This document shows, piece by piece, positions 17,403-26,074 of a stretch of 64,000 nucleotides of DNA. How positions within the stretch are numbered: the first letter of the stretch is position 1; every line of letters begins with the position of its first letter. This stretch comes from Pseudomonas sp. K2I15. Its GTDB lineage: Bacteria > Pseudomonadota > Gammaproteobacteria > Pseudomonadales > Pseudomonadaceae. The position numbers and the translations under genes are program-made. The stretch spans positions 1-64,000 of the forward strand of contig NZ_NIXO01000020.1 of the NCBI RefSeq assembly GCF_002204795.1. Direction: 5' to 3'. Under the pieces are notes generated by a model that was not told where the DNA came from, did not search any database, and saw only the letters and a list, made by a program, of their open reading frames with translations.

Positions 17403-19657
17403 GCCAACCGCCGTTTTGCACGTGAACGCAGCGCCAGGTAGATCAGGCAAGTCAGCACCAGCAGACCCAGGAAGGTAATCGCCAACATCCAGCCCAGGTT
17501 CTGGGACAGCTGCCATTGCATGAATTTGAAGTAGTTCAGGTTGCCGACGTAGTACTGCTGGTCCGCAACCAACGAGCTGATCTGCGTGCCCTGCACCACC
17601 GCCAGGCTGCCCTGGATCGAGTCTTTGTAGTCGTCACCACCAATCAGTGCCGAGGTCGCTTCAAGCAGCCCCTGAGGTTGGTTGCTGGCGATCAGTACCA
17701 CACTGCGCCCGGGCTTGAGCGGCGATTGGAAACCGGCGAACCAGGTGCTGTTGCTCAAGCCGCTGAAGGTGATACCGGCATTGGCCGGATGCTGGTTGGC
17801 CGTGGCGTCGGGGCTGATCCAGCTGCGCACATAACGTGGCAGGTCAGACAGCAGGAAGTGGTGCTGCGGGCCGTCACTGGTGGCCGGCAGGTACTGCTGC
17901 CATTGCTGCAACAGCGGCTGGTTGCCGCCGGTGGCGAGCACCAGCAGGTCTTTGTCGGCAACGCTTTGCACGTCTTTGGCCTGCACCACTTTGACGGCGG
18001 TGGCCGGGTAGCCGGTGGACTCGCCGAAGCGGCCCATCACGGTCAGATAAGCGCTCAGCTCGTCGGTGCCGACGTTGTCCGGCATCACCACCGCCGACTC
18101 CGAAAGGTCAGCCAGGCGGGTGAACGGGAAGCCGGAATCGTTGAACACGCCCAGGTTCGGCATGGCGATAAAGTGCTGGTAGTTGGTCAGGTCCAGGCTC
18201 GAGTCCGGGTCAATTGCGCCGCGCATGTTGTCGACGATGATGTCCCGGCATTCGCCTTCCTTGATGTAGTCGTACATGAAGCGCAGTTGCAGCTTGGACT
18301 TGGGCGAAGCCGAGCTGATCGGCAACAGGGTCGTTACTTCACGGGGCAGGGTTTCGTCTTTCTTCAGTTGGTCCAGCAGGCTTTTCCCGCCGCCCAGGTT
18401 GCTCACCGACGGCAATGCGACAGACTTCATGAACTGGTCATTCAGGCCAATCAGCAAGGAGGAGTTGGTGGACACCTGCTGCGGCGTGTAGCGGTATTTG
18501 ACGTTGAGCGGCACGCCCTCTTCACGCCAGTTGAACAGGTCGGGCGGCAGGCGCAGGTCGACGCTGATCGGGCCCGGGTTGTAGCCGGAGACGTTGAGTT
18601 TTTTCAGCTCCACCAGTTCGCCAAGGCGTACCGGGCGGTTGCTGGGCAACCAGTTCGGCGCGTCGTACGGCGTGCGCGGGGCCAGGGTGTCGAGCTTGGT
18701 GATGACCACGCTGTTGCCGGTCAACACCGGGTTGCCCAGCACCACGGCGGTGGCGGCACGCTTGAGTTCTGCGCCGTCACGGCCGGAGACGATCAGCAGC
18801 TTGCCATTCGGGTCGTTGGGGTTGGCGATCAGGGTCAGGGTCGGCCCTTTAGGCTCGGGAACCGCCACACCGTGCACGTCCACTGCCTGAGTGCTCTGCA
18901 CCAGTACGATGGCGTTGCCCTTGGCCGGGATCTCGCCGAGGGTGGTCGGGAACGTCGCGCCACGATAGCTGGCCATGCCGCCTACCCACGACGACAGTGC
19001 ACCGGCGGCTTCCAGCGCGGCGTTGTCGGGCGCGGTGGCAAACACGAACGGCAGGCTGACCTGGCGTGCATCACGCTTGTCGAAGAACGGCAGCGGCAGC
19101 ACCGACAGGTCGTCTTTCAAGACGATCGGCTGCACCTGCACTTTCAGCTCACTGCTGTTGCTGATCTTGGCCCACAGGCTGCTGTGCAGCGGGTCTTCAC
19201 AGGACATGGTGTAGTGGCCGATGAACTGCAGGCTCAAGCGGTTGAATTCGGTGATCAGGTGCGCCGGAATCTGCACCAGCTTTTCCTGCGGGATGCCCGC
19301 GCCGTCTTTGGGCAGCGGCAGGCTGGCCGCGACTTCGTCGTTGACCAGCACGTTGATCTGCGACAAGTCCGCCAGCAGCGCCGGCGAATAGCTGTACTTG
19401 AGCAGCAGTTGCGCGCCCTTCACTACTTCATCGGCACGGATGTCGAAGTTGACGCTGTCGGACGCTTCCACGCCTTGCAGGTTCATGGTGTCGCGACGGC
19501 CCAATTGCTTGAGGGTCAGGCTGTAGCCGTCATCAGTGCTCTGCACCGCAACGGCGGGTGCGGCGGCTTGTGCCTGCGAGCCCAAGCCCAGCAGCGAAGC
19601 GATCATCAGCGCGAGCACGCCGCGCGACTGCGGGCGGGCAAATATCGTGGAAGTCAT
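17399..19657 (-). CDS. wssC: WssC/BcsB, periplasmic cellulose synthase subunit
   Basis: 752 residues: N-terminal signal peptide (LMIASLLGLGSQAQA), two alternating carbohydrate-binding and flavodoxin-like repeats as in BcsB, and a C-terminal membrane anchor (LGWMLAITFLGLLVLTCLIY) that packs on the synthase. It guides the nascent glucan through the periplasm. It overlaps wssB by four bases and wssD by four bases, consistent with coupled, stoichiometric synthesis. Confidence 0.94.
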   Translation of the reverse strand: MTSTIFARPQSRGVLALMIASLLGLGSQAQAAAPAVAVQSTDDGYSLTLKQLGRRDTMNLQGVEASDSVNFDIRADEVVKGAQLLLKYSYSPALLADLSQINVLVNDEVAASLPLPKDGAGIPQEKLVQIPAHLITEFNRLSLQFIGHYTMSCEDPLHSSLWAKISNSSELKVQVQPIVLKDDLSVLPLPFFDKRDARQVSLPFVFATAPDNAALEAAGALSSWVGGMASYRGATFPTTLGEIPAKGNAIVLVQSTQAVDVHGVAVPEPKGPTLTLIANPNDPNGKLLIVSGRDGAELKRAATAVVLGNPVLTGNSVVITKLDTLAPRTPYDAPNWLPSNRPVRLGELVELKKLNVSGYNPGPISVDLRLPPDLFNWREEGVPLNVKYRYTPQQVSTNSSLLIGLNDQFMKSVALPSVSNLGGGKSLLDQLKKDETLPREVTTLLPISSASPKSKLQLRFMYDYIKEGECRDIIVDNMRGAIDPDSSLDLTNYQHFIAMPNLGVFNDSGFPFTRLADLSESAVVMPDNVGTDELSAYLTVMGRFGESTGYPATAVKVVQAKDVQSVADKDLLVLATGGNQPLLQQWQQYLPATSDGPQHHFLLSDLPRYVRSWISPDATANQHPANAGITFSGLSNSTWFAGFQSPLKPGRSVVLIASNQPQGLLEATSALIGGDDYKDSIQGSLAVVQGTQISSLVADQQYYVGNLNYFKFMQWQLSQNLGWMLAITFLGLLVLTCLIYLALRSRAKRRLA

Positions 19658-21873
19658 GGCTTGTCCATCAGCGTATCGAGCGGTTGTGAGGGAGTGCGGC
19701 GCAGGGCCAGACGCAATTCATGCAGCGTGGCGCGGCCCAGGGTAAACAGGCCGCCGATGCCGATGGCACCGACTTCACGCAGGGCAGACAACGGTGTATC
19801 GGGCTGCCCGGCGCCCCAACTGGCGGCCCAGGTATCAGCGCGGGAAAACGTCAGGCGGACCAGTTCGCTTTGTTGGCGCAGGGACAGTGCATCGAATTGC
19901 GCGCCAATTTGCGCGCCCTTGCTGAACACCACCCGCGCCTGGAACAGGCTGTCTTGGTCGTTGCGCGACAGCACCAACTGCACCGCCTCGCCCTGGGCAA
20001 TTTCGTGCCCGTCGGCGAGGATCAGGCCGAAGCCGTTTTGCGAGAAATCCTGAGTGGTGCCCTTGAGCACACGGCCGTCGGCGCAGATCACACTGACCGG
20101 CAATTTAGCGCTCACCCGCGGCTCGGAACGCACTTGCCGCGCCTCGGAAGCCACCGCCACTGCAGCACTGGTGATGATCAGGTTGTAGAGGGTCCAGGTC
20201 AGGTTGATCGCCACGGTGACCGCGGTGGACGCATCGCCCCAGATCAATTGATAGACACCGAAGCCCAACCCGACCAGGTTCACCGCCAGCAGCACCAGGT
20301 ACGGCCGGGCGAGTTTCCAGTCGAAGAATTGCTTGTCGATGATCCCGCCCTTGTCGGTGACGTTGAAGCCACCGGCCTTCGGGTTGACCAGCGCCACCAG
20401 CACCGGCGGCAGGATGTACCAGGCCAGCACGGTCTCGTAGACCTCGTTCCAGAACGAGTGGCGGAAGCGCCCCTGGATCCGCGAGTTGGTCAGGCTCGAA
20501 TGCACCAAGTGCGGCAGCACGTAGGCGACGATCATCAGCGCCGAAGCGTGGAAAATCTGCGCGCCAAAAATCAGGTAGGCCAGCGGCGCGGTCAGGAACA
20601 CCAGCCGCGGCAAACCATAGAAGAAGTGCAGCATGGCGTTGGCGTAGCAGATGCGCTGGCCCCACTTCAGGCCCTTACCCAGCAGCGGGTTGTCGGTACG
20701 GAAAATCTGCGCCATGCCCCGCGCCCAGCGGATGCGCTGGTTGATGTGGCGCGACAGGCTTTCGGTGGCCAGGCCCGCTGCTTGCGGGATCGCCAGGTAA
20801 GCGGTGTTGTAGCCCAGGCGGTTGAGCTTGAGGGCGGTGTGGGCGTCTTCGGTCACGGTCTCGACGGCCACGCCGCCGATTTCCAGCAACGGCTCACGGC
20901 GGATTACTGCACACGAGCCGCAGAAGAAGGTCGCGTTCCACAGGTCGTTGCCGTCCTGCACCAGGCCGTAGAACAGCTCGCCCTCGTTGGGCACCGCGCG
21001 GAAGGTGTCGAGGTTCTTTTCAAACGGGTCGGGCGAAAAGAAGAAGTGCGGCGTTTGCAGCATCGCAAGCTTGGGGTCCTTGAGGAACCAGCCCAGGCTG
21101 ACCTGCAAAAAGGAACGGGTCGGCACGTGGTCGGCGTCGAACAGCGCGATGTATTCGCCGTCGGTGACCTTCAACGCTTCATTGAGGTTGCCGGCCTTGG
21201 CGTGGAAATTGTTGTCGCGACGGATGTAGTTCACGCCGATCTTGCGGCAGAAATCGCGGAAGTCGTCGCGACGGCCATCATCGAGCACGTGGACGCGCAG
21301 CTTGTCCTTGGGCCAGTCCATCGCCTGGGCGGCGAAGATGGTCAATTTAACGATGCTCAACGCCTCGTTATACGTGGGGATGAACACGTCGACGGTGGGC
21401 CACTCGGACGGTTCAGTCTTGAGCCACACCGGCTCGCGGCGCAGCGGCCAGGCGGTTTGCACGTAGCCGAAGATCAGCACCACCAGCGCGTACAACTCGG
21501 CGAGCACCAGGCCGTAGCCGAACAGCATATCCAGCCAGGTTTCAAACCCCAGGGTGGAGGTCAGCCGCCAGTACATGTAGCGCAGCGACGCCACCAGCGA
21601 CAACACCACCAGCGCGAGGATCGCCATGCGCCCGGGGATCTTGCGCAGCACCAGCACCGCGAGGAAGCACACGGCGGCAAACAGGCATTGGCTGTAGAGG
21701 TCCAGCGGGGCACTGACAATGCTCACCAGCAGCATGGTACCGACCACGCAACTGACCACCACCAGCACTTTGCGCAGCGCGTCGGGCCAGCGATTGAAGC
21801 GCGAAATAGCGGCGTCTAGACGCTGTTCAGCGCGCCCCGGGGTGTGGGGCGTAGATGACGTAGTGTCGGTCAT
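19654..21873 (-). CDS. wssB: WssB/BcsA, cellulose synthase catalytic subunit
   Basis: 739 residues. The GT2 domain shows VDVFIPTYNE (161-170), DDG (198-200), the metal-binding DAD (246-248), the catalytic-base TED (341-343) and QRIRW (379-383). Several membrane helices flank it. A C-terminal PilZ domain carries RSEPR (582-586) and DFSQNG (609-614), the c-di-GMP-binding RxxxR and D/NxSxxG motifs, so the enzyme should be switched on by c-di-GMP. It polymerises UDP-glucose at the inner membrane. Start 21873 is in the ATGA overlap with wssA. Confidence 0.96.
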   Translation of the reverse strand: MTDTTSSTPHTPGRAEQRLDAAISRFNRWPDALRKVLVVVSCVVGTMLLVSIVSAPLDLYSQCLFAAVCFLAVLVLRKIPGRMAILALVVLSLVASLRYMYWRLTSTLGFETWLDMLFGYGLVLAELYALVVLIFGYVQTAWPLRREPVWLKTEPSEWPTVDVFIPTYNEALSIVKLTIFAAQAMDWPKDKLRVHVLDDGRRDDFRDFCRKIGVNYIRRDNNFHAKAGNLNEALKVTDGEYIALFDADHVPTRSFLQVSLGWFLKDPKLAMLQTPHFFFSPDPFEKNLDTFRAVPNEGELFYGLVQDGNDLWNATFFCGSCAVIRREPLLEIGGVAVETVTEDAHTALKLNRLGYNTAYLAIPQAAGLATESLSRHINQRIRWARGMAQIFRTDNPLLGKGLKWGQRICYANAMLHFFYGLPRLVFLTAPLAYLIFGAQIFHASALMIVAYVLPHLVHSSLTNSRIQGRFRHSFWNEVYETVLAWYILPPVLVALVNPKAGGFNVTDKGGIIDKQFFDWKLARPYLVLLAVNLVGLGFGVYQLIWGDASTAVTVAINLTWTLYNLIITSAAVAVASEARQVRSEPRVSAKLPVSVICADGRVLKGTTQDFSQNGFGLILADGHEIAQGEAVQLVLSRNDQDSLFQARVVFSKGAQIGAQFDALSLRQQSELVRLTFSRADTWAASWGAGQPDTPLSALREVGAIGIGGLFTLGRATLHELRLALRRTPSQPLDTLMDKP

Positions 21874-22922
21874 GGAAGGTCCGAATCGATGCGTTCGAGC
21901 AGCGTGCGGCACAGGGCATGAATGTCCTGGCAGCCGAGACTGTTGACGGTAGGGTCGAGGGGATCGCGGCCGTAGGCCTGGGCTTCGCTGAACGCCGGGT
22001 CACGGTGGACCGTGCCGAGCAGTGCATCGCCGAGGCGCGCCTTGAACACTTCGGCCATGTCCAGGCTGAAGCGGTGGGCGCCGTCGAGTTGGTTGATCAC
22101 GTAGTAACGCTGTGGCGGTTTCTCGCGCTCAAGGTACGGCGCCAGCACGCTGTCCATCTGGGCCAGAGTACTGAACGAAGAGACATCCGCCTGCACCGCC
22201 ACCAACACCACATCGGCCAAGGCCATGGCCTGACGCAGGTACACCGTGTTGCCGGCCGGCACGTCGATCACTAGCGTGTCCTGGCCATTCAGGCGCAGGC
22301 CGGCCAGGCGCTTGGGCAACCACTGGGCTTCTTCGCCCAGCCAGCGATTGAGGTTTTGTTGCTGCTCGTTGTTGGTCTCACCAAACGCCACCAGCCGGCA
22401 ACCGGCAAAGCCGCGCTCGGCCAGGCCTTCCCACGACTCATTGTTCAGGCTGGTTGCGCCGATACCGGGCAAATTCAGGCCCAGGCACAAGTGATGACGC
22501 AGGGCGTTTTGCGGGTCCAGGTCCAGCGCCAGCGCCGGGCGACCTTGACGCTGCAAGCCACTGGCGATAGCGGCGGTCAGCGTGCTGCGACCGACACCGC
22601 CCTTGAGCGAGACCACCACAATCACCTTGGGCGACGACTGCTCCGAGTACACCTCACCGGTCGGCCCTTCCACCACTTCGGGCGGTTGCACGTGACCGGC
22701 TTCGGCCTGGGTCAGCTCTTCGAGCAAGCGCAGCAACGGCGCCGACGGCGGCTCATCCAGCACAACCGGGGAAGCGGCCTGGGTTGGGGTGGGCAAAGCG
22801 TCGAAACGCTCGACGACCACGTCATCTTCAAGATAATCGTGGACGGCCTGCATCTCCCGGTAGCCATTTGGATTGGCGCCCAGCTTATTGAATAATTTTG
22901 AAATATCGTCTGCGCGACTCAC
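21870..22922 (-). CDS. wssA: WssA, ParA/MinD/BcsQ-like protein, first gene of the wss operon
   Basis: 350 residues starting at GTG (22920-22922), with GGGGAGGG just upstream. The N-terminal 95 residues are variable and Pro/Glu-rich. The ParA domain has SLKGGVGRST (signature Lys107 kept, second lysine replaced by Arg112), ALDLDPQNAL and LVIDVPAG. It is the paralogue of WssJ; both begin MSR followed by an acidic helix. It probably localises or organises the synthase complex. The GTG start and strong Shine-Dalgarno are clear; in-frame ATG alternatives would truncate the domain. Confidence 0.93.
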   Translation of the reverse strand: MSRADDISKLFNKLGANPNGYREMQAVHDYLEDDVVVERFDALPTPTQAASPVVLDEPPSAPLLRLLEELTQAEAGHVQPPEVVEGPTGEVYSEQSSPKVIVVVSLKGGVGRSTLTAAIASGLQRQGRPALALDLDPQNALRHHLCLGLNLPGIGATSLNNESWEGLAERGFAGCRLVAFGETNNEQQQNLNRWLGEEAQWLPKRLAGLRLNGQDTLVIDVPAGNTVYLRQAMALADVVLVAVQADVSSFSTLAQMDSVLAPYLEREKPPQRYYVINQLDGAHRFSLDMAEVFKARLGDALLGTVHRDPAFSEAQAYGRDPLDPTVNSLGCQDIHALCRTLLERIDSDLP

Positions 22923-22962
22923 CCACGGCCCTCCCCAGTTAATACGCTTTAAAGGCGATAAA

Positions 22963-22986
22963 AAGGTCAGCGCGTTGGCTGACCTT
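22963..22986 (-). terminator. Terminator-like hairpin in the wss leader
   Basis: Read on the minus strand, AAGGTCAGC-6 nt-GCTGACCTT is a perfect 9-bp stem followed by TTTTTATCG, about 40 bases before the wssA start. A GGTTTTT run on the other side makes it usable on either strand. It could attenuate wss transcription. Confidence 0.55.
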
Positions 22987-23402
22987 GGTTTTTCTAGTTA
23001 TGTGTTGGCAGGCGGCATTCTGTGATATCAAACTGATGGTGTCAGTATTTTGATGCTTTCTGAACAATTCTTTCCGACGAGTGGTTTTGTGTCGATTTTT
23101 TGACTTATTTGTTGTTGTTTTACCATTCGTTTTAAGATCATAGGGTTGCAATGCCTTTTCATGAATTTTTCTGTCCGGTCGGACAAGAAAACCGCTTAGC
23201 TGACGAACCAAATTACAACTAAATAATTAGTCGTTGTCGCTCTGCAAAAAAGGAATTAAACGATTCCGCTATTAATCTGACGCTTAATATTTCGAAACAG
23301 AATACGGTAAGACTCGCCGTATTCAAGGGAAAAGCGATAGCCGTTATGTCGATAACATCTAAGGAAAACGCGCTTTCGCACTAATTTCTCTAAAGGCTGT
23401 GT
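22987..23402. promoter_or_regulatory. AT-rich wss upstream region with candidate FleQ sites
   Basis: About 415 bases, clearly more AT-rich than the surrounding genes, with no convincing gene. GTCGATTTTTTGAC at 23091-23104 matches the FleQ consensus GTCAATnnATTGAC with two mismatches, and GTCAGTATTTTGAT at 23041-23054 matches it more weakly (three mismatches). The region must hold the wss promoter. A 90-residue minus-strand open frame here has no family or coding signature and is left out. Confidence 0.4.
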
Positions 23403-23612
23403 TTGCGTATCACGTTGTATGCAATCCCCTTCTCAACACATACCGAGGCGGGGCCCAAGCTGGATGTTCAGCAAGTGCTGTCGACGGTGGACGATGGTGG
23501 TGGCACGGCGTGCGGCGTGGAGAATGCGCGAGTGACTTACCTGGATTCCCATGGGCAAAAGCGGGCGTTTGAGTACATAAAGTTTGCGGACTCCTGTAAC
23601 GAAGGCCGCTAA
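23403..23612 (+). pseudogene. DUF2790-like remnant lacking a signal peptide
   Basis: 69 codons from a TTG. The block KLDVQQVLSTVDD, then ACGVENARVTYLDSHGQKR and a C-terminal Cys resembles small secreted DUF2790 proteins of Pseudomonas. These normally start with an export signal of about 20 residues; here an in-frame stop at 23391-23393 lies just upstream and no signal peptide is present. It is most likely a 5'-truncated gene. A functional cytoplasmic variant is possible but unlikely. Confidence 0.45.
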
Positions 23613-23630
23613 CAGGGTGAACAACAAACC

Positions 23631-23725
23631 TGTGGCGAGGGAGCTTGCTCCCGCTGGGCTGCGAAGCAGCCCCAGAAACAGTGGGAGCGCTACGCACTCC
23701 AGCGGGAGCAAGCTCCCTCGCCACA
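23631..23725. repeat. REP-type inverted repeat
   Basis: TGTGGCGAGGGAGCTTGCTC and its complement flank an inner pair of hairpins (GGGCTGCGAAGCAGCCC; GGAGCGCTACGCACTCC). It lies at the 3' ends of converging reading frames. It belongs to the same REP family as the single hairpin at 50754-50783. Confidence 0.88.
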
Positions 23726-23750
23726 CGATCCCACCTGAGGCTAAATTGCT

Positions 23751-24161
23751 TTAACCGCGAATACGGTGCTCGGTGAACTCATAATCTTCCTGGCAATCGC
23801 CAGTCGGGTCCGCCGCCACACTCACGTAATGAACCGTGTCGGTGTCGACCATCTTGTAGGTGTAGATATCCGGCGTACGCACACCATCCGTTCTCAACTC
23901 ATTCTTGCCGTTGGCCGCAGACCAAGTGCCGTTCTCGGTTTGAATCGGCTGGGTTTGCTGCGCATCACGGAAAAACGTGATGGTGAAGCGGCCGTCGGGC
24001 TTGAGGTTATTGTTCCAGGACAGGAACTGGCACTTACCGCTTTCTGCACGCAGGCCTTTCCATTGGCCGACGAGGGCCGGGTCGTTGGCGGGCTTGTTGG
24101 CGGCGCAGCCACCGAGGGTGGCGGCCAGGACGATAAGAGCCAGGGAGAGATTCCGTTTCAC
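23751..24161 (-). CDS. Small lipoprotein of unknown function
   Basis: 136 residues with a clear lipobox (LAATLGGC, Cys at residue 19). The body is beta-rich, with GQWKGLRAES near the start and two further cysteines (QFLSWNNN region and GDCQEDYEF) that may form a disulfide. The position +2 residue is Ala, favouring outer-membrane sorting. It resembles short stress-type lipoproteins with a lipocalin-like strand pattern but I do not recognise a named family. Confidence 0.75.
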   Translation of the reverse strand: MKRNLSLALIVLAATLGGCAANKPANDPALVGQWKGLRAESGKCQFLSWNNNLKPDGRFTITFFRDAQQTQPIQTENGTWSAANGKNELRTDGVRTPDIYTYKMVDTDTVHYVSVAADPTGDCQEDYEFTEHRIRG

Positions 24162-24483
24162 GTGGTGCTTCCTTCTATAAGTGCATTCGTTGCGCGACAG
24201 CGCTCAGGATTGATCCTGATAGATGCCGATGGTTCGTTTGGTTGTGGAATCGTAGAGGTGAAGGTTGGTCACGCGTGGCGCGCCACTTCATCCTGGGACG
24301 ACTGACAAGGAGTGGCATGTTGCCACTATGCGCAGACCTTTTCCAGTGATCCAGCGCATGGGATTTGCGGGGTTGGGGTGGCTGAAACGAGGCCGAGCAG
24401 AGAAAACCCGAGCGGTTGCAAAAATAGTCAGAATTCAGGGGTTTACAGATGCTTGCCAATCGCTATAATCGTCGCCCTAACAC
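24162..24483. promoter_or_regulatory. Intergenic region with the tRNA-Thr promoter
   Basis: No gene is seen. A good sigma-70 promoter for the tRNA is present: TTTACA at 24442-24447, 16-base spacer, TATAAT at 24464-24469, placing the start a few bases before the tRNA. Confidence 0.65.
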
Positions 24484-24561
<78 letters not shown>

Positions 24562-24576
24562 AAGAACAACGACTTA

Positions 24577-24603
24577 GGCTCACCTTACGGTGGGCCTTTT
24601 TCG
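24577..24603 (+). terminator. Rho-independent terminator after tRNA-Thr
   Basis: GGCTCACC-TTAC-GGTGGGCC followed by TTTTTCGTTTT, starting 18 bases after the tRNA, just inside the left end of the island. Confidence 0.75.
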
Positions 24604-24628
24604 TTTTAGGCTTCCTTCAATAGAAACT

Positions 24629-24648
24629 TTCCCCGTTCGTTCCCCGTT
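24629..24648. repeat. TTCCCCGTT tandem pair near attL (candidate arm-type sites)
   Basis: TTCCCCGTT occurs at 24629-24637 and again 11 bases later at 24640-24648. CGTTCCCCGTTTC (24638-24650) recurs at 40929-40941, just inside the other end of the island, in the same orientation. The pair is about 70 bases inside attL, a distance typical of integrase arm sites. The GTTCCCC core is also the repeat of the cluster at 32.1-32.4 kb. Confidence 0.5.
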
Positions 24649-24743
24649 TCGCTAGAAGACTGGTGACCCCACCCACGTCATTCATTCGCACGACAAACCA
24701 TTTCACTCACCTATACCTCGCATCACCACCCCGGATCAGGGTA

Positions 24744-24765
24744 GTGGTCATTCATGGGGTGTTTC
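24744..24765. repeat. 22-bp exact repeat, first copy
   Basis: The 22 bases at 24744-24765 are identical to 26415-26436. Read on the minus strand both contain CCCCATGAATGACCAC, that is, the same start of a tiny open frame (MNDH). In this copy the frame ends after ten codons. It may mark duplicated upstream regions of small genes. Confidence 0.5.
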
Positions 24766-24869
24766 GCGAAAGGGGGTTGTCCGGAATTCTCAGTAAATAG
24801 CCTGGGCTCCCATTCCGGTATGGCAGGTACTTGAAAAACTACCGAGGCTCCGGCGGCTCCCTTTTCCGC

Positions 24870-25070
24870 CTATAAGCGCATTTCCCTTATTACGCGCCTT
24901 GGCTCAGCTCCCCGCGAAAGGGCGCGCCGGGCGTCCTTCGTGAGCTGGTCGAGCGCTTGCTCCTCGAATGCCGCAGCCATTGCGCTGGCCTTCCTGACAA
25001 TCAGCAGCGCCAGTTCCGGCGGAAACGCTACCTTGTCGGTGGGCAGATAATCACAGTCAATAACGGACAC
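24870..25070 (-). CDS. Small hypothetical protein, island left end
   Basis: 66 residues from a GTG with GAGG 9 bases upstream. The sequence is charged and helical (PPELALLIVRKASAMAAAFEEQ, ending RRVIREMRL), with no membrane segment or named motif. It overlaps a second small frame at 25028-25237. Unknown function; accepted because of the ribosome-binding site and amphipathic helical pattern. Confidence 0.45.
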   Translation of the reverse strand: MSVIDCDYLPTDKVAFPPELALLIVRKASAMAAAFEEQALDQLTKDARRALSRGAEPRRVIREMRL

Positions 25071-25237
25071 GGCTCTATCCTCGATGCGCGGTTGATGCTG
25101 GCGCCTGAACGAATTAGGGTCAGCAGATGACCTGCAGATGTTACCAGCGGAGCGTGAGCAACTACCTGGAAAACGGGGGGTTGCCAAGCTGGCAAGTCGA
25201 ACGGCTTCCGCTCCAGGGTGAACAACTCGTTCACCAC
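25028..25237 (-). CDS. Possible small protein overlapping the previous one
   Basis: 69 codons from tandem GTG codons preceded by GGAG. The start (VNELFTLERKPFDLPAWQ) looks protein-like but the C-terminal half does not, and it overlaps the neighbouring frame by 43 bases. At most one of the two may be real over the overlap; the second could also be a decayed gene. Confidence 0.3.
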   Translation of the reverse strand: MVNELFTLERKPFDLPAWQPPVFQVVAHAPLVTSAGHLLTLIRSGASINRASRIEPCPLLTVIICPPTR

Positions 25238-25840
25238 CTGCTCCGACCTGCTGTCAGGTCGCTGGAAGCCCCGGAAAATACTTGACGAGCATCAAGCACC
25301 AGCACTCCACCTTTAACGCTGGAAGCGGTGCATTGCTTGGGCTGCGGGCAACTTGCCCGTGTTCTGTCGTCGGAAATCCGTCTAGTGCCTGTCTAGTATT
25401 GCCTGGCGCGCTAAGCATTTTTCTGGCCCGGTATTTCACCACCCCATCTCGCCAGGATATTGATCGAGCATCCACCTTGACGGCCGCCTCCCGAATTTTA
25501 GACGGGGTTGGTGCTGGTCAGGCTGCCCGAATGCTCGCAAAGCCTTGATCTGCGCGGCTTTCAACGGTCCAGCCGCTGATGGCACCGGATAAATCCGTCA
25601 AGACCTGTCAAGAATTTCGTCAAGGCTGGTCAAGGATTATGGCCGCGTTTACCCGGTTCGATCGTGTACTACTTGTCCCGCAAGTGACTGCCGCGGTTTG
25701 ACCCTGTTTCTGGACGAGGTAGTTACCCGGCCGCGTGCCCGGTTTGCCGCCAGCCTTTACTGGCTTTGGCCCGCGGGCCGAGTTGGATGAGCTGCGGCGT
25801 CTCCAGCCGTCCAGAGCCTGTCCAGAGCCTGTCCAGAATC
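25238..25840. repeat. Non-coding stretch with word doublets (GTC family)
   Basis: No supported gene. Four clusters of short direct repeats stand out: GTCTAGT at 25380 and 25391; GTCAAGA at 25597 and 25607 followed by GTCAAGG at 25619 and 25629; GTCCAGA at 25809, 25820 and 25831. In each cluster the copies are identical and 10-11 bases apart, while the word differs between clusters. Most follow the frame CCGTC-nnnn-(G)CCTGTC-nnnn. A minus-strand frame over 25254-25475 has a protein-like patch (KIREAAVKVDARS) that may be a gene fossil. Confidence 0.6.
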
Positions 25841-26074
25841 CTAGCCTGAGTCACGACTACCCAGGCTGCCGGCGACGGTCAGCTCAGCAATGCCCTTGCG
25901 AATGAACACCAGGTTCTCATCTAGCGTTTCCAGCGCGCCGCGCACGTTGTTGGCAATGTCTGCCGATCCGCGCTGCTCGACCCAGTTGGAAAGCTCCTCC
26001 ACCGCGGCGCCCAGGGCGAGTTGGTTCTGGTTGAGGCGGTCGAATAGGCTGGCGATTAGTTTGGTGTCCGTCAT
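25841..26074 (-). CDS. Small helical hypothetical protein
   Basis: 77 residues from an ATG with GGAG 8 bases upstream; an upstream in-frame start adds 11 unlikely residues. The sequence is almost entirely amphipathic helix (TDTKLIASLFDRLNQNQLAL, then ELSNWVEQRGSADIANNVRG), suggesting a helical-bundle or coiled-coil accessory protein. No named family recognised. It is followed downstream by the GTCCAGA triplet. Confidence 0.6.
   Translation of the reverse strand: MTDTKLIASLFDRLNQNQLALGAAVEELSNWVEQRGSADIANNVRGALETLDENLVFIRKGIAELTVAGSLGSRDSG

Noticed and set aside
22939..23211. 90-codon minus-strand frame in the wss upstream region
   Set aside because: It lies in AT-rich promoter DNA, overlaps the leader hairpin and has a low-complexity Lys/Thr composition without family features.
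25597..25635. Minus-strand TTGACA-like -35 promoter boxes in the GTCAAG doublets
   Set aside because: No -10 element at the right distance and the other doublets lack the resemblance; the pairing itself is the common feature.
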